A stretch of 64,000 bases of DNA from Nematostella vectensis (Eukaryota > Cnidaria > Anthozoa > Actiniaria > Edwardsiidae). Positions 37,169-51,355 of this stretch are shown here, piece by piece; position 1 is the first letter of the stretch, and the number at the start of each line of letters is the position of its first letter. The stretch lies in contig NC_064048.1 of the NCBI RefSeq assembly GCF_932526225.1, positions 13,587,665 to 13,651,664 of the forward strand. The letters are read 5' to 3'. The translations under genes were made by a program, and so were the position numbers. The notes below the pieces were generated by a model. It saw nothing but the letters and a program-made list of their open reading frames with translations. It did not search any database and was not told the DNA's origin.

Positions 37169-40100
37169 TAGGCTATCAGCGGGAATCGAACCCGGGTAGC
37201 TGCGGTAGTAGTCAAGAGCACGCAACGAAAGACTAACGTGGCATTTCTGAATCGAATTGTAATGAAAATTATTTTTAATACTATTGGTATCGTAAACTAT
37301 CCCAAGCAAAGCCACCATCGGACTGGAGATAACATTCGGGAAAAGCTTCAGGGTTACATTCGGGAATTTGTTTTACGAGTGTAACCTCCAAAAGGTTACA
37401 ATCGATATTTTTTTTTTTGTAAATTCCAAAAAGTAACATTAGGAAAAATTAAACAGTATACTCGGAAAAAAAGGTATATCAATCTATCGAGCGCTATGCT
37501 CTATGTTAGAATCTACTTAATCAAGTTATCCAAGGAATCTAGTTAGTTCTTGTGTGCATAAAATATGTACAGGATCCTGAACAAAGCATGAGCACATCAA
37601 AGATGCTGAGAGTACATAAAAATGTCCATATACCTTCTTTTTATGTCATGACACACCAAGAACAGTATAATTAAGTATCGATATTTAAAAAAAAAATAAA
37701 GAAAAAAAAATAGGCTATCAGCGGGAATCGAACCCGGGTAGCTGCGGTAGTAGTCAAGAGCACGCAACGAAAGACTAACGTGGCATTGCTGAATCGAATT
37801 GTAATGAAAATTATTTTTAATACTATTGGTATCGTAAACTATCCCAAGCAAAGCCACCATCGGACTGGAAGTTACATTCGGGAAAAGCTTCAGGGTTACA
37901 TTCGGGAATTTGTTTTACGAGTGTAACCTCCAAAAGGTTACAATCGATAATTTTTTTTTTGTAAATTCCAAAAAGTAACATTAGGAAAAAAAAAACAGTA
38001 TACTCGGAAAAAAAGGTATATCAATCTATCGAGCGCTATGCTCTATGTTAGAATCTACTTAATCAAAGTATCCAAGGAATCTAGTTAGTTCTTGTGTGCA
38101 TAAAATATGTACAGGATCCTGAACAAAGAATGAGCACATCAAAGATGCTGAGAGTACATAAAAATGTCCCTATACCTTCTTTTTATGTCATGACACACCA
38201 AGAACAGTATAATTAAGTATCGATATTTACAAAAAAAAATAAAGAAAAAAAAAAAAACTATCAGCGGGAATCGAACCAGGGTCGCTGCGTTAGTAGTTAA
38301 ATGCCCGCAACAAAAGACTAACGTGGCATTGCTGAAGGGAATTGTAATGAAAATTACTTTTAATACTATTGGTATCGTAAACTATCCCAAGCAAAGTCAC
38401 TATCGGACTGGAGGTTACATTCGGGAAAAGCTTCAGGGTTACATTCGGGAATTTGTTTTACGAGTGTAACCTCCAAAAGGTTACAATCGATATTTTTTTT
38501 TTCCGAATGTAAATTCCAAAAAGTAACATTAGGAAAAATAAAACAGTATACTCGGAAAAAAAGGTATATCAATCTATCGAGCGCTATGCTCTATGTTAGA
38601 ATCTACTTAATCAAGTTATCCAAGGAATCTAGTTAGTTCTTGTGTGCATAAAATATGTACAGGATCCTGAACAAAGCATGAGCACATCAAAGATGCTGAG
38701 AGTACATAAAAATGTCCCTATACCTTCTTTTTATGTCATGACACACCAAGAACAGTATAATTAAGTATCGAATTTAAAAAAAAAATAAAGAAAAAAAAAA
38801 TAGGCTATCAGCGGGAATCGAACCCGGGTCGCTGTGGTAGTAGTCAAGAGCACTCAACGAAAGACTAACGTGGCATTGCTGAATCGAATTGTAATGAAAA
38901 TTATTTTTAATACTATTGGTATCGTAAACTATCCCAAGCAAAGCCACCATCGGACTGGAGATAACATTCGGGAAAAGCTTCAGGGTTACATTCGGGAATT
39001 TGTTTTACGAGTGTAACCTCCAAAAGGTTACAATCGATAATTTTTTTTCCGAATGTAAATTCCAAAAAGTAACATTAGGAAAAATTAAACAGTATACTCG
39101 GAAAAAAAAGGTATATCAATCTATCGAGCGCTATGCTCTATGTTAGAATCTACTTAATCAAGTTATCCAAGGAATCTAGTTAGTTCTTGTGTGCATAAAA
39201 TATGTACAGGATCCTGAACAAAGCATGAGCACATCAAAGATGCTGAGAGTACATAAAAATGTCCCTATACCTTCTTTTTATGTCATGACACACCAAGAAC
39301 AGTATAATTAAGTATCGATATTTAAAAAAAAAATAAAGAAAAAAAATTGGCTATCAGCGGGAATCGAACCCGAGTAGCTGCGGTAGTAGTCAAGAGCACG
39401 CAACGAAAGACTAACGTGGCATTGCTGAATCGAATTGTAATGAAAATTATTTTTAATACTATTGGTATCGTAAACTATCCCAAGCAAAGCCACCATCGGA
39501 CTGGAGATAACATTCGGGAAAAGCTTCAGGGTTACATTCGGGAATTTGTTTTACGAGTGTAACCTCCAAAAGGTTACAATCGATAATTTTTTTTCCGAAT
39601 GTAAATTCCAAAAAGTAACATTAGGAAAAATTAAACAGTATACTCGGAAAAAAAGGTATATCAATCTATCGAGCGCTATGCTCTATGTTAGAATCTACTT
39701 AATCAAGTTATCCAAGGAATCTAGTTAGTTCTTGTGTGCATAAAATATGTACAGGATCCTGAACAAAGCATGAGCACATCAAAGATGCTGAGAGTACATA
39801 AAAATGTCCATATACCTTCTTTTTATGTCATGACACACCAAGAACAGTATAATTAAGTATCGATATTTAAAAAAAAAATAAAGAAAAAAAAATAGGCTAT
39901 CAGCGGGAATCGAACCCGGGTAGCTGCGGTAGTAGTCAAGAGCACGCAACGAAAGACTAACGTGGCATTGCTGAATCGAATTGTAATGAAAATTATTTTT
40001 AATACTATTGGTATCGTAAACTATCCCAAGCAAAGCCACCATCGGACTGGAAGTTACATTCGGGAAAAGCTTCAGGGTTACATTCGGGAATTTGTTTTAC

Positions 40101-42620
40101 GAGTGTAACCTCCAAAAGGTTACAATCGATAATTTTTTTTCCGAATGTAAATTCCAAAAAGTAACATTAGGAAAAATTAAACAGTATACTCGGAAAAAAA
40201 GGTATATTTTAATCTATCGAGCGCTATGCTCTATGTTAGAATCTACTTAATCAAGTTATCCAAGGAATCTAGTTAGTTCTTGTGTGCATAAAATATGTAC
40301 AGGATCCTGAACAAAGAATGAGCACATCAAAGATGCTGAGAGTACATAAAAATGTCCCTATACCTTCTTTTTATGTCATGACACACCAAGAACAGTATAA
40401 TTAAGTATCGATATTTAAAAAAAAAATAAAGAAAAAAAAATAGGCTATCAGCGGGAATCGAACCCGGGTAGCTGCGTTAGTAGTCAAGAGCCCGCAACGA
40501 AAGACTAACGTGGCATTGCTGAAGGGAATTCTAATGAAAATTATTTTTAATACTATTGGTATCGTAAACTATCCCAAGCAAAGTCACCATCGGACTGGAG
40601 GTTACATTCGGGAAAAGCTTCAGGGTTACATTCGGGAATTTGTTTTACGAGTGTAACCTCCAAAAGGTTACAATCGATAATTTTTTTTTTGTAAATTCCA
40701 AAAAGTAACATTAGGAAAAATTAAACAGTATACTCGGAAAAAAAGGTATAATAATCTATCGAGCGCTATGCTCTAAGTTAGAATCTACTTAATCAAGTTA
40801 TCCAAGGAATCTAGTTAGTTCTTGTGTGCATAAAATATGTACAGGATCCTGAACAAAGCATGAGCACATCAAAGATGCTGAGAGTACATAAAAATGTCCC
40901 TATACCTTCTTTTTATGTCATGACACACCAAGAACAGTATAATTAAGTATCGATATTTACAAAAAAAAATAAAGAAAAAAAAATAGACTATCAGCGGGAA
41001 TCGAACCCGGGTCGCTGCGTTAGTAGTTAAATGCCCGCAACGAAAGACTAACGTGGCATTGCTGAAGGGAATTGTAATGAAAATTACTTTTAATACTATT
41101 GGTATCGTAAACTATCCCAAGCAAAGTCACTATCGGACTGGAGGTTACATTCGGGAAAAGCTTCAGGGTTACATTCGGGAATTTGTTTTACGAGTGTAAC
41201 CTCCAAAAGGTTACAATCGATATTTTTTTTTTCCGAATGTAAATTCCAAAAAGTAACATTAGGAAAAATAAAACAGTATACTCGGAAAAAAAGGTATATC
41301 AATCTATCGAGCGCTATGCTCTATGTTAGAATCTACTTAATCAAGTTATCCAAGGAATCTAGTTAGTTCTTGTGTGCATAAAATATGTACAGGATCCTGA
41401 ACAAAGCATGAGCACATCAAAGATGCTGAGAGTACATAAAAATGTCCCTATACCTTCTTTTTATGTCATGACACACCAAGAACAGTATAATTAAGTATCG
41501 AATTTAAAAAAAAAATAAAGAAAAAACAATAGGCTATCAGCGGGAATCAAACCCGGGTCGCTGTGGTAGTAGTCAAGAGCACTCAACGAAAGACTAACGT
41601 GGCATTGCTGAATCGAATTGTAATGAAAATTATTTTTAATACTATTGGTATCGTAAACTATCCCAAGCAAAGCCACCATCGGACTGGAGATAACATTCGG
41701 GAAAAGCTTCAGGGTTACATTCGAGAATTTGTTTTACGAGTGTAACCTCCAAAAGGTTACAATCGATAATTTTTTTTCCGAATGTAAATTCCAAAAAGTA
41801 ACATTAGGAAAAATTAAACAGTATACTCGGAAAAAAAGGTATATCAATCTATCGAGCGCTATGCTCTATGTTAGAATCTACTTAATCAAGTTATCCAAGG
41901 AATCTAGTTAGTTCTTGTGTGCATAAAATATGTACAGGATCCTGAACAAAGCATGAGCACATCAAAGATGCTGAGAGTACATAAAAATGTCCCTATACCT
42001 TCTTTTTATGTCATGACACACCAAGAACAGTATAATTAAGTATCGATATTTAAAAAAAAAAATAAAGAAAAAAAATAGGCTATCAGCGGGAATCGAACCC
42101 GGGTAGCTGCGGTAGTAGTCAAGAGCACGCAACGAAAGACTAACGTGGCATTGCTGAATCGAATTGTAATGAAAATTATTTTTAATACTATTGGTATCGT
42201 AAACTATCCCAAGCAAAGCCACCATCGGACTGGAGGTTACATTCGGGAAAAGCTTCAGGGTTACATTCGGGAATTTGTTTTACGAGTGTAACCTCCAAAA
42301 GGTTACAATCGATAATTTTTTTTCCGAATGTAAATTCCAAAAAGTAACATTAGGAAAAATTAAACAGTATACTCGGAAAAAAAGGTATATCAATCTATCG
42401 AGCGCTATGCTCTAAGTTAGAATCTACTTAATCAAGTTATCCAAGGAATCTAGTTAGTTCTTGTGTGCATAAAATATGTACAGGATCCTGAACAAAGAAT
42501 GAGCACATCAAAGATGCTGAGAGTACATAAAAATGTCCCTATACCTTCTTTTTATGTCATGACACACCAAGAACAGTATAATTAAGTATCGATATTTAAA
42601 AAAAAAATTAAGAAAAAAAA
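36077..42620. repeat. Tetramer higher-order repeat C-B'-B-B, about three rounds
   Basis: C copies near 36077, 38252 and 40983 are each followed by a B' copy (36622, 38799, 41530). B' is marked by CTGTGGTAGTAGTC, GAGCACTCAACG and GGAGATAACATTCGG, preceded by TATCGAATTTAAAA. One or two ordinary B copies then follow. Spacing of B' is about 2177 bp and then 2731 bp, where an extra D monomer (40440) is present. The loss of CCGAA seen at 32.5 kb also appears near 37.41, 37.95 and 40.68 kb. A unique TATATTTTAATC variant lies at 40203. Confidence 0.8.
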
Positions 42621-45600
42621 ATAGACTATCAGCGGGAATCGAACCCGGGTCGCTGCGTTAGTAGTCAAGAGCCCGCAACGAAAGACTAACGTGGCATTGC
42701 TGAAGGGAATTCTAATGAAAATTATTTTTAATACTATTGGTATCGTAAACTATCCCAAGCAAAGTCACCATCGGACTGGAGGTTACATTCGGGAAAAGCT
42801 TCAGGGTTACATTCGGGAATTTGTTTTACGAGTGTAACCTCAAAAAGGTTACAATCGATAATTTGTTTTCCGAATGTAAATTCCAAAAAGTAACATTAGG
42901 AAAAATAAAACAGTATACTCGGAAAAAAAGGTATATCAATCTATCGAGCGCTATGCTCTATGTTAGAATCTACTTAATCAAAGTATCCAAGGAATCTAGT
43001 TAGTTCTTGTGTGCATAAAATATGTACAGGATCCTGAACAAAGAATGAGCACATCAAAGATGCTGAGAGTACATAAAAATTTCCCTATACCTTCTTTTTA
43101 TGTCATGACACACCAAGAACAGTATAATTAAGTATCGATATTTAAAAAAAAAATAAAGAAAAAAAAAATAGACTATCAGCGGGAATCGAACCCGGGTCGC
43201 TGCGTTAGTAGTTAAATGCCCGCAACGAAAGACTAACGTGGCATTGCTGAAGGGAATTGTAATGAAAATTACTTTTAATACTATTGGTATCGTAAACTAT
43301 CCCAAGCAAAGTCACTATCGGACTGGAGGTTACATTCGGGAAAAGCTTCAGGGTTACATTCGGGAATATGTATTACGAGTGTAACCTCCAAAACGTTACA
43401 ATCGATATTTTTTTTTCCGAATGTAAATTCCAAAAAGTAACATTAGGAAAAATTAAACAGTATACTCGGAAAAAAAGGTATAATAATCTATCGAGCGCTA
43501 TGCTCTAAGTTAGAATCTACTTAATCAAGTTATCCAAGGAATCTAGTTAGTTCTTGTGTGCATAAAATATGTACAGGATCCTGAACAAAGCATGAGCACA
43601 TCAAAGATGCTGAGAGTACATAAAAATGTCCCTATACCTTCTTTTTATGTCATGACACAACAAGAACAGTATAATTGAGTATCGATATTTTTTAAAAAAA
43701 AATTAAGGAAAAAAAATAGGCTATCAGCGGGAATCGAACCCGGGTCGCTGCGTTAGTAGTCAAGTGCCCGCAACGAAAGACTAACGTGGCATTGCTGAAG
43801 GGAATTGTAATGAAAATTACTTTTGATACTATTGGTATCGTAAACTATCCCAAGCAAAGTCACCATCGGACTGGAGGTTACATTCGGGAAAAGCTTCAGG
43901 GTTACATTCGGGAATTTGTTTTACGAGTGTAACCTGCAAAAGGTTACAATCGATATTTTTTTTTCCGAATGTAAATTCCAAAAAGTAACATTAGGAAAAA
44001 TAAAACAGTATACTCGGAAAAAAAGGTATATCAATCTATCGAGCGCTATGCTCTATGTTAGAATCTACTTAATCAAGTTATCCAAGGAATCTAGTTAGTT
44101 CTTGTGTGCATAAAATATATACAGGATCCTGAAAAAAGCATGAGCACATCAAAGATGCTGAGAGTACATAAAAATGTCCCTATACCTTCTTTTTATGTCA
44201 TGACACACCAAGAACAGTATAATTAAGTATCGATATTTAAAAAAAAAAATAAAGAAAAAAAAAATAGACTATCAGCGGGAATCGAACCCGGGTCGCTGCG
44301 TTAGTAGTCAAGAGCCCGCAACGAAAGACTAACGTGGCATTGCTGAAGGGAATTGTAATGAAAATTACTTTTAATACTATTGGTATCGTAAACTATCCCA
44401 AGCAAAGTCACTATCGGACTGGAGGTTACATTCGGGAAAAGCTTCAGGGTTACATTCGGGAATTTGTTTTACGAGTGTAACCTCCAAAAGGTTACAATCG
44501 ATAATTTTTTTTCCGAATGTAAATTCCAAAAAGTAACATTAGGAAAAATAAAACATATACTCGGAAAAAAAGGTATATCAATCTATCGAGCGCTATGCTC
44601 TATGTTAGAATCTACTTAATCAAGTTATCCAAGGAATCTAGTTAGTTCTTGTGTGCATAAAATATGTACAGGATCCTGAACAAAGCATGAGCACATCAAA
44701 GATGCTAAGAGTACATAAAAATGTCCCTATACCTTTTTTTTATGTCATGACACACCAAGAACAGTATAATTAAGTATCGATATTTTAAAAAAAAAATAAA
44801 GAAAAAAAAATAGGCTATCAGCGGGAATAAAACCCGGGTCGCTGCGTTAGTAGTCAAGTGCCCGCAACGAAAGACTAACGTGGCATTGCTGAAGGGAATT
44901 GTAATGAAAATTACTTTTAATACTATTGGTATCGTAAACTATCCCAAGCAAAGTCACCATCGGACTGGAGGTTACATTCGGGAAAAGCTTCAGGGTTACA
45001 TTCGGGAATTTGTTTTACGAGTGTAACCTCCAAAAGGTTACAATCGATATTTTTTTTTCCGAATGTAAATTCCAAAAAGTAACATTAGGAAAAATAAAAC
45101 AGTATACTCGGAAAAAAAGGTATATCAATCTATCGAGCGCTATGCTCTATGTTAGAATCTACTTAATCAAGTTATCCAAGGAATCTAGTTAGTTCTTGTG
45201 TGCATAAAATATATACAGGATCCTGAAAAAAGCATGAGCACATCAAAGATGCTGAGAGTACATAAAAATGTCCCTATACCTTCTTTTTATGTCATGACAC
45301 AACAAGAACAGTATAATTGAGTATCGATATTTTTAAAAAAAAATTAAGGAAAAAAAATAGGCTATCAGCGGGAATCGAACCCGGGTCGCTGCGTTAGTAG
45401 TCAAGTGCCCGCAACGAAAGACTAACGTGGCATTGCTGAAGGGAATTGTAATGAAAATTACTTTTAATACTATTGGTATCGTAAACTATCCCAAGCAAAG
45501 TCACCATCGGACTGGAGGTTACATTCGGGAAAAGCTTCAGGGTTACATTCGGGAATTTGTTTTACGAGTGTAACCTCCAAAAGGTTACAATCGATAATTT

Positions 45601-48081
45601 TTTTCCGAATGTAAATTTCAAAAAGTAACATTAGGAAAAATAAAACAGTATACTCGGAAAAAAAGGTATATCAATCTATCAAGCGCTATGCTCTATGTTA
45701 GAATCTACTTAATCAAGTTATCCAAGGAATCTAGTTAGTTTTTGTGTGCATAAAATATGTACAGGATCCTGAACAAAGCATGAGCACATCAAAGATGCTG
45801 AGAGTACATAAAAATGTCCCTATACCTTCTTTTTATGTCATGACACACCAAGAACAGTATAATTAAGTATCGATATTTAAAAAAAAAATAAAGAAAAAAA
45901 AATAGGCTGTCAGCGGGAATCGAACCCGGGTTGCTGCGTTAGTAGTCAAGTGCCCGCAACGAAAGATTAACGTGGCATTGCTGAAGGGAATTGTAATGAA
46001 AATTACTTTTAATACTATTGGTATCGTAAACTATCCCAAGCAAAGTCACCATCGGACTGGAGGTTACATTCGGGAAAAGCTTCAGGGTTACATTCGGGAA
46101 TTTGTTTTACGAGTGTAACCTGCAAAAGGTTACAATCGATATTTTTTTTTCCGAATGTAAATTCCAAAAAGTAACATTAGGAAAAATAAAACAGTATACT
46201 CGGAAAAAAAGGGATATCAATCTATCGAGCGCTATGCTCTATGTTAGAATCTACTTAATCAAGTTATCCAAGGAATCTAGTTAGTTCTTGTGTGCATAAA
46301 ATATATACAGGATCCTGAAAAAAGCATGAGCACATCAAAGATGCTGAGAGTACATAAAAATGTCCCTATACCTTCTTTTTATGTCATGACACACCAAGAA
46401 CAGTATTATTAAGTATCGATATTTAAAAAAAATAAAGAAAAAAATAGGCTATCAGCGGGAATCGAACCCGGGTCGCTGCGTTAGTAGTCAAGTGACCGCA
46501 ACGAAAGACTAACGTGGCATTGCTGAAGGGAATTGCAATGAAAATTACTTTTAATACTATTGGTATTGTAAACTATCCCAAGCAAAGTCACCATCGGACT
46601 GGAGGTTACATTCGGGAAAAGCTTCAGGGTTACATTCGGGAATTTGTTTTACGAGTGTAACCTCCAAAAGGTTACAATCGATAATTTGTTTTCCGAATGT
46701 AAATTCCAAAAAGTAACATTAGGAAAAATAAAACAGTATACTCGGAAAAAAAGGTATATCAATCTATCGAGCGCTATGCTCTATGTTAGAATCTACTTAA
46801 TCAAGTTATCCAAGGAATCTAGTTAGTTCTTGTGTGCATAAAATATGTACAGGATCCTGAACAAAGCATGAGCACATCAAAGATGCTGAGAGTACATAAA
46901 AATGTCCCTATACCTTCTTTTTATGTCATGACACACCAAGAACAGTATAATTAAGTATCGACATTTAAAAAAAAATAAAGAAAAAAAATAGACTATCAGC
47001 GGGAATCGAACCCGGGTCGCTGCGTTAGTAGTCAAGAGCCCGCAACGAAAGACTAACGTGGCATTGTTGAAGGGAATTCTAATAAAAATTATTTTTAATA
47101 CTATTGGTATCGTAAACTATCCCAAGCAAAGTCACCATCGGACTGGGGGTTACATTCGGGAAAAGCTTCAGGGTTACATTCGGGAATTTGTTTTACGAGT
47201 GTAACCTCAAAAAGATTACAATCGATAATTTGTTTTCCGAATGTAAATTCCAAAAAGTAACATTAGGAAAAATAAAACAGTATACTCGGAAAAAAAAGGT
47301 ATATCAATCTATCGAGCGCTATGCTCAATGTTAGAATCTACTTAATCAAGTTATCCAAGGAATCTAGTTAGTTCTTGTGTGCATAAAATATGTACAGGAT
47401 CCTGAACAAAGCATGAGCACATCAAAGATGCTGAGAGTACATAAAAATGTCCCTATACCTTCTTTTTATGTCATGACACACCAAGAACAGTATAATTAAG
47501 TATCGATATTTAAAAAAAAAAATAAAGAAAAAAAAAAGGCTATCAGCGGGAATCGAACCCGGGTCGCTGCGGTAGTAGTCAAGAGCACGCAACGAAAGAC
47601 TAACGTGGCATTGCTGACTCGAATTGTAATGAAAATTATTTTTAATACTATTGGTATCGTAAACTATCCCAAGCAAAGCCACCATCGGACTGGAGGTTAC
47701 ATTCGGGAAAAGCTTCAGGGTTACATTCGGGAATTTGTTTTACGAGTGTAACCTCCAAAAGTTTACAATCGATAATTTTTTTTCCGAATGTAAATTCCAA
47801 AAAGTAACATTAGGAAAAATTAAACAGTATACTCGGAAAAAAAGGTATATCAATCTATCGAGCGCTATGCTCTATGTTAGAATCTACTTAATCAAGTTAT
47901 CCAAGGAATCTAGTTAGTTCTTGTGTGCATAAAATATGTACAGGATCCTGAACAAAGAATGAGCACATCAAAGATGCTGAGAGTACATAAAAATGTCCCT
48001 ATACCTTCTTTTTATGTCATGACACACCAAGAACAGTATAATTAAATATCGATATTTAAAAAAAAAATTAAGAAAAAAAAA
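42621..48081. repeat. Mixed satellite segment
   Basis: Ten monomers: D (42621), C (43170), F/G hybrid (43718), D/A hybrid (44267), an A copy with GGGAATAAAACCCGG (44813), F (45358), the TTGCTGCG type (45903), E with GTGACCGCAACG (46446), D (46989) and B (47540). G-type second halves are marked by AAAATATATACAGG and CCTGAAAAAAGC. No gene is seen. Confidence 0.85.
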
Positions 48082-51000
48082 TAGACTATCAGCGGGAATC
48101 GAACCCGGGTCGCTGCGTTAGTAGTCAAGAGCCCGCAACGAAAGACTAACGTGGCATTGCTGAAGGGAATTCTAATGAAAATTATTTTTCATAATATTGG
48201 TATCGTAAACTATCCCAAGCAAAGTCACCATCGGACTGGAGGTTACATTCGGGAAAAGCTTCAGGGTTACATCCGGGAATTTGTTTTACGAGTGTAACCT
48301 CAAAAAGGTTACAATCGATAATTTGTTTTCCGAATGTAAATTCCAAAAAGTAACATTAGGAAAAATAAAACAGTATACTCGGAAAAAAAAGGTATATCAA
48401 TCTATCGAGCGCTATGCTCTATGTTAGAATCTACTTAATCAAAGTATCCAAGGAATCTAGTTAGTTCTTGTGTGCACAAAATATGTACAGGATCCTGAAC
48501 AAAGAATGAGCACATCAAAGATGCTGAGAGTACATAAAAATGTCCCTATACCTTCTTTTTATGTCATGACACACCAAGAACAGTATAATTAAGTATCGAT
48601 ATTTAAAATAAAACTAAAGAAAAAAAAAATAGACTATCAGCGGGAATCGAACCCGGGTCGCTGCGTTAGTAGTTAAATGCCCGCAACGAAAGACTAACGT
48701 GGCATTGCTGAAGGGAATTGTAATGAAAATTACTTTTAATACTATTGGTATCGTAAACTATCCCAAGCAAAGTCACTATCGGACTGAAGGTTACATTCGG
48801 GAAAAGCTTCAGGGTTACATTCGGGAATATGTATTACGAGTGTAACCTCCAAAAGGTTACAATCGATATTTTTTTTTCCGAATGTAAATTCCAAAAAGTA
48901 ACATTAGGAAAAATTAAACAGTATACTCGGAAAAAAAGGTATAATAATCTATCGAGCGCTATGCTCTAAGTTAGAATCTACTTAATCAAGTTATCCAAGG
49001 AATCTAGTTAGTTCTTGTGTGCATAAAATATGTACAGGATCCTGAACAAAGCATGAGCACATCAAAGATGCTGAGAGTACATAAAAATGTCCCTATACCT
49101 TCTTTTTATGTCATGACACACCAAGAACAGTATTATTAAGTATCGATATTTAAAAAAAAATAAAAAAAAAATAGGCTATCAGCGCGAATCGAACCCGGGT
49201 AGCTGCGTTAGTAGTCAAGTGCCCGCAACGAAAGACTAACGTGGCATTGCTGAAGGGAATTGCAATGAAAATTACTTTTAATACTATTGGTATTGTAAAC
49301 TATCCCAAGCAAAGTCACCATCGGACTGGAGGTTACATTCGGGAAAAGCTTCAGGGTTACATTCGGGAATTTGTTTTACGAGTGTAACCTCCAAAAGGTT
49401 ACAATTGATATTTTTTTTCCGAATGTAAATTCCAAAAAGTAACATTAGGAAAAATAAAACAGTATACTCGGAAAAAAAGGTATATCAAACTATCGAGCGC
49501 TATGCTCTAAGTTAGAATCTACTTAATCAAGTTATCCAAGGAATCTAGTTAGTTCTTGTGTGCATAAAATATGTACAGGATCCTGAACTAAGCATGAGCA
49601 CATCAAAGATGCTGAGAGTACATAAAAATGTCCCTATACCTTCTTTTTATGTCATGACACACCAAGAACAGTATAATTAAGTATCGATATTTAAAAAAAA
49701 AAAATAAAGAAAAAAAAATAGACTATCAGGGGGAATCGAACCCGGGTCGCTGCGTTAGTAGTCAAGAGCCCGCAACGAAAGACTAACGTGGCATTGCTGA
49801 AGGGAATTCTAATGAAAATTATTTTTCATAATATTGGTATCGTAAACTATCCCAAGCAAAGTCACCATCGGACTGGAGGTTACATTCGGGAAAAGCTTCA
49901 GGGTTACATCCGGGAATTTGTTTTACGAGTGTAACCTCAAAAAGGTTACAATCGATAATTTGTTTTCCGAATGTAAATTCCAAAAAGTAACATTAGGAAA
50001 AATAAAACAGTATACTCGGAAAAAAAAGGTATATCAATCTATCGAGCGCTATGCTCTATGTTAGAATCTACTTAATCAAAGTATCCAAGGAATCTAGTTA
50101 GTTCTTGTGTGCACAAAATATGTACAGGATCCTGAACAAAGAATGAGCACATCAAAGATGCTGAGAGTACATAAAAATGTCCCTATACCTTCTTTTTATG
50201 TCATGACACACCAAGAACAGTATAATTAAGTATCGATATTTAAAATAAAACTAAAGAAAAAAAAAATAGACTATCAGCGGGAATCGAACCCGGGTCGCTG
50301 CGTTAGTAGTTAAATGCCCGCAACGAAAGACTAACGTGGCATTGCTGAAGGGAATTGTAATGAAAATTACTTTTAATACTATTGGTATCGTAAACTATCC
50401 CAAGCACAGTCACTATCGGACTGGAGGTTACATTCGGGAAAAGCTTCAGAGTTACATTCGGGAATATGTATTACGAGTGTAACCTCCAAAAGGTTACAAT
50501 CGATATTTTTTTTTCCGAATGTAAATTCCAAAAAGTAACATTAGGAAAAATTAAACAGTATACTCGGAAAAAAAGGTATAATAATCTATCGAGCGCTATG
50601 CTCTAAGTTAGAATCTACTTAATCAAGTTATCCAAGGAATCTAGTTAGTTCTTGTGTGCATAAAATATGTACAGGATCCTGAACAAAGCATGAGCACATC
50701 AAAGATGCTGAGAGTACATAAAAATGTCCCTATACCTTCTTTTTATGTCATGACACACCAAGAACAGTATTATTAAGTATCGATATTTAAAAAAAAAATA
50801 AAAAAAAAATAGGCTATCAGCGGGAATCGAACCCGTGTAGCTGCGTTAGTAGTCAAGTGCCCGCAACGAAAGACTAACGTGGCATTGCTGAAGGGAATTG
50901 CAATGAAAATTACTTTTAATACTATTGGTATTGTAAACTATCCCAAGCAAAGTCACCATCGGACTGGAGGTTACATTCGGGAAAAGCTTCAGGGTTACAT

Positions 51001-51355
51001 TCGGGAATTTGTTTTACGAGTGTAACCTCCAAAAGGTTACAATTGATATTTTTTTTCCGAATGTAAATTCCAAAAAGTAACATTAGGAAAAATAAAACAG
51101 TATACTCGGAAAAAAAGGTATATCAATCTATCGAGCGCTATGCTCTAAGTTAGAATCTACTTAATCAAGTTATCCAAGGAATCTAGTTAGTTCTTGTGTG
51201 CATAAAATATGTACAGGATCCTGAACTAAGCATGAGCACATCAAAGATGCTGAGAGTACATAAAAATGTCCCTATACCTTCTTTTTATGTCATGACACAC
51301 CAAGAACAGTATAATTAAGTATCGATATTTAAAAAAAAAAATAAAGAAAAAAAAA
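48082..51355. repeat. Trimer higher-order repeat D-C-E, two copies (~1.64 kb each)
   Basis: D, C and E monomers at 48082, 48630 and 49172 are repeated at 49722, 50268 and 50810. Shared private marks with a shift near 1634-1636 bp are TTTTTCATAATATTGG (48185, 49820), TTACATCCGGG (48269, 49904), GTGCACAAAATATG (48472, 50109) and TTAAAATAAAACTAAAG (48603, 50239). The very close match indicates a recent duplication. Confidence 0.85.
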
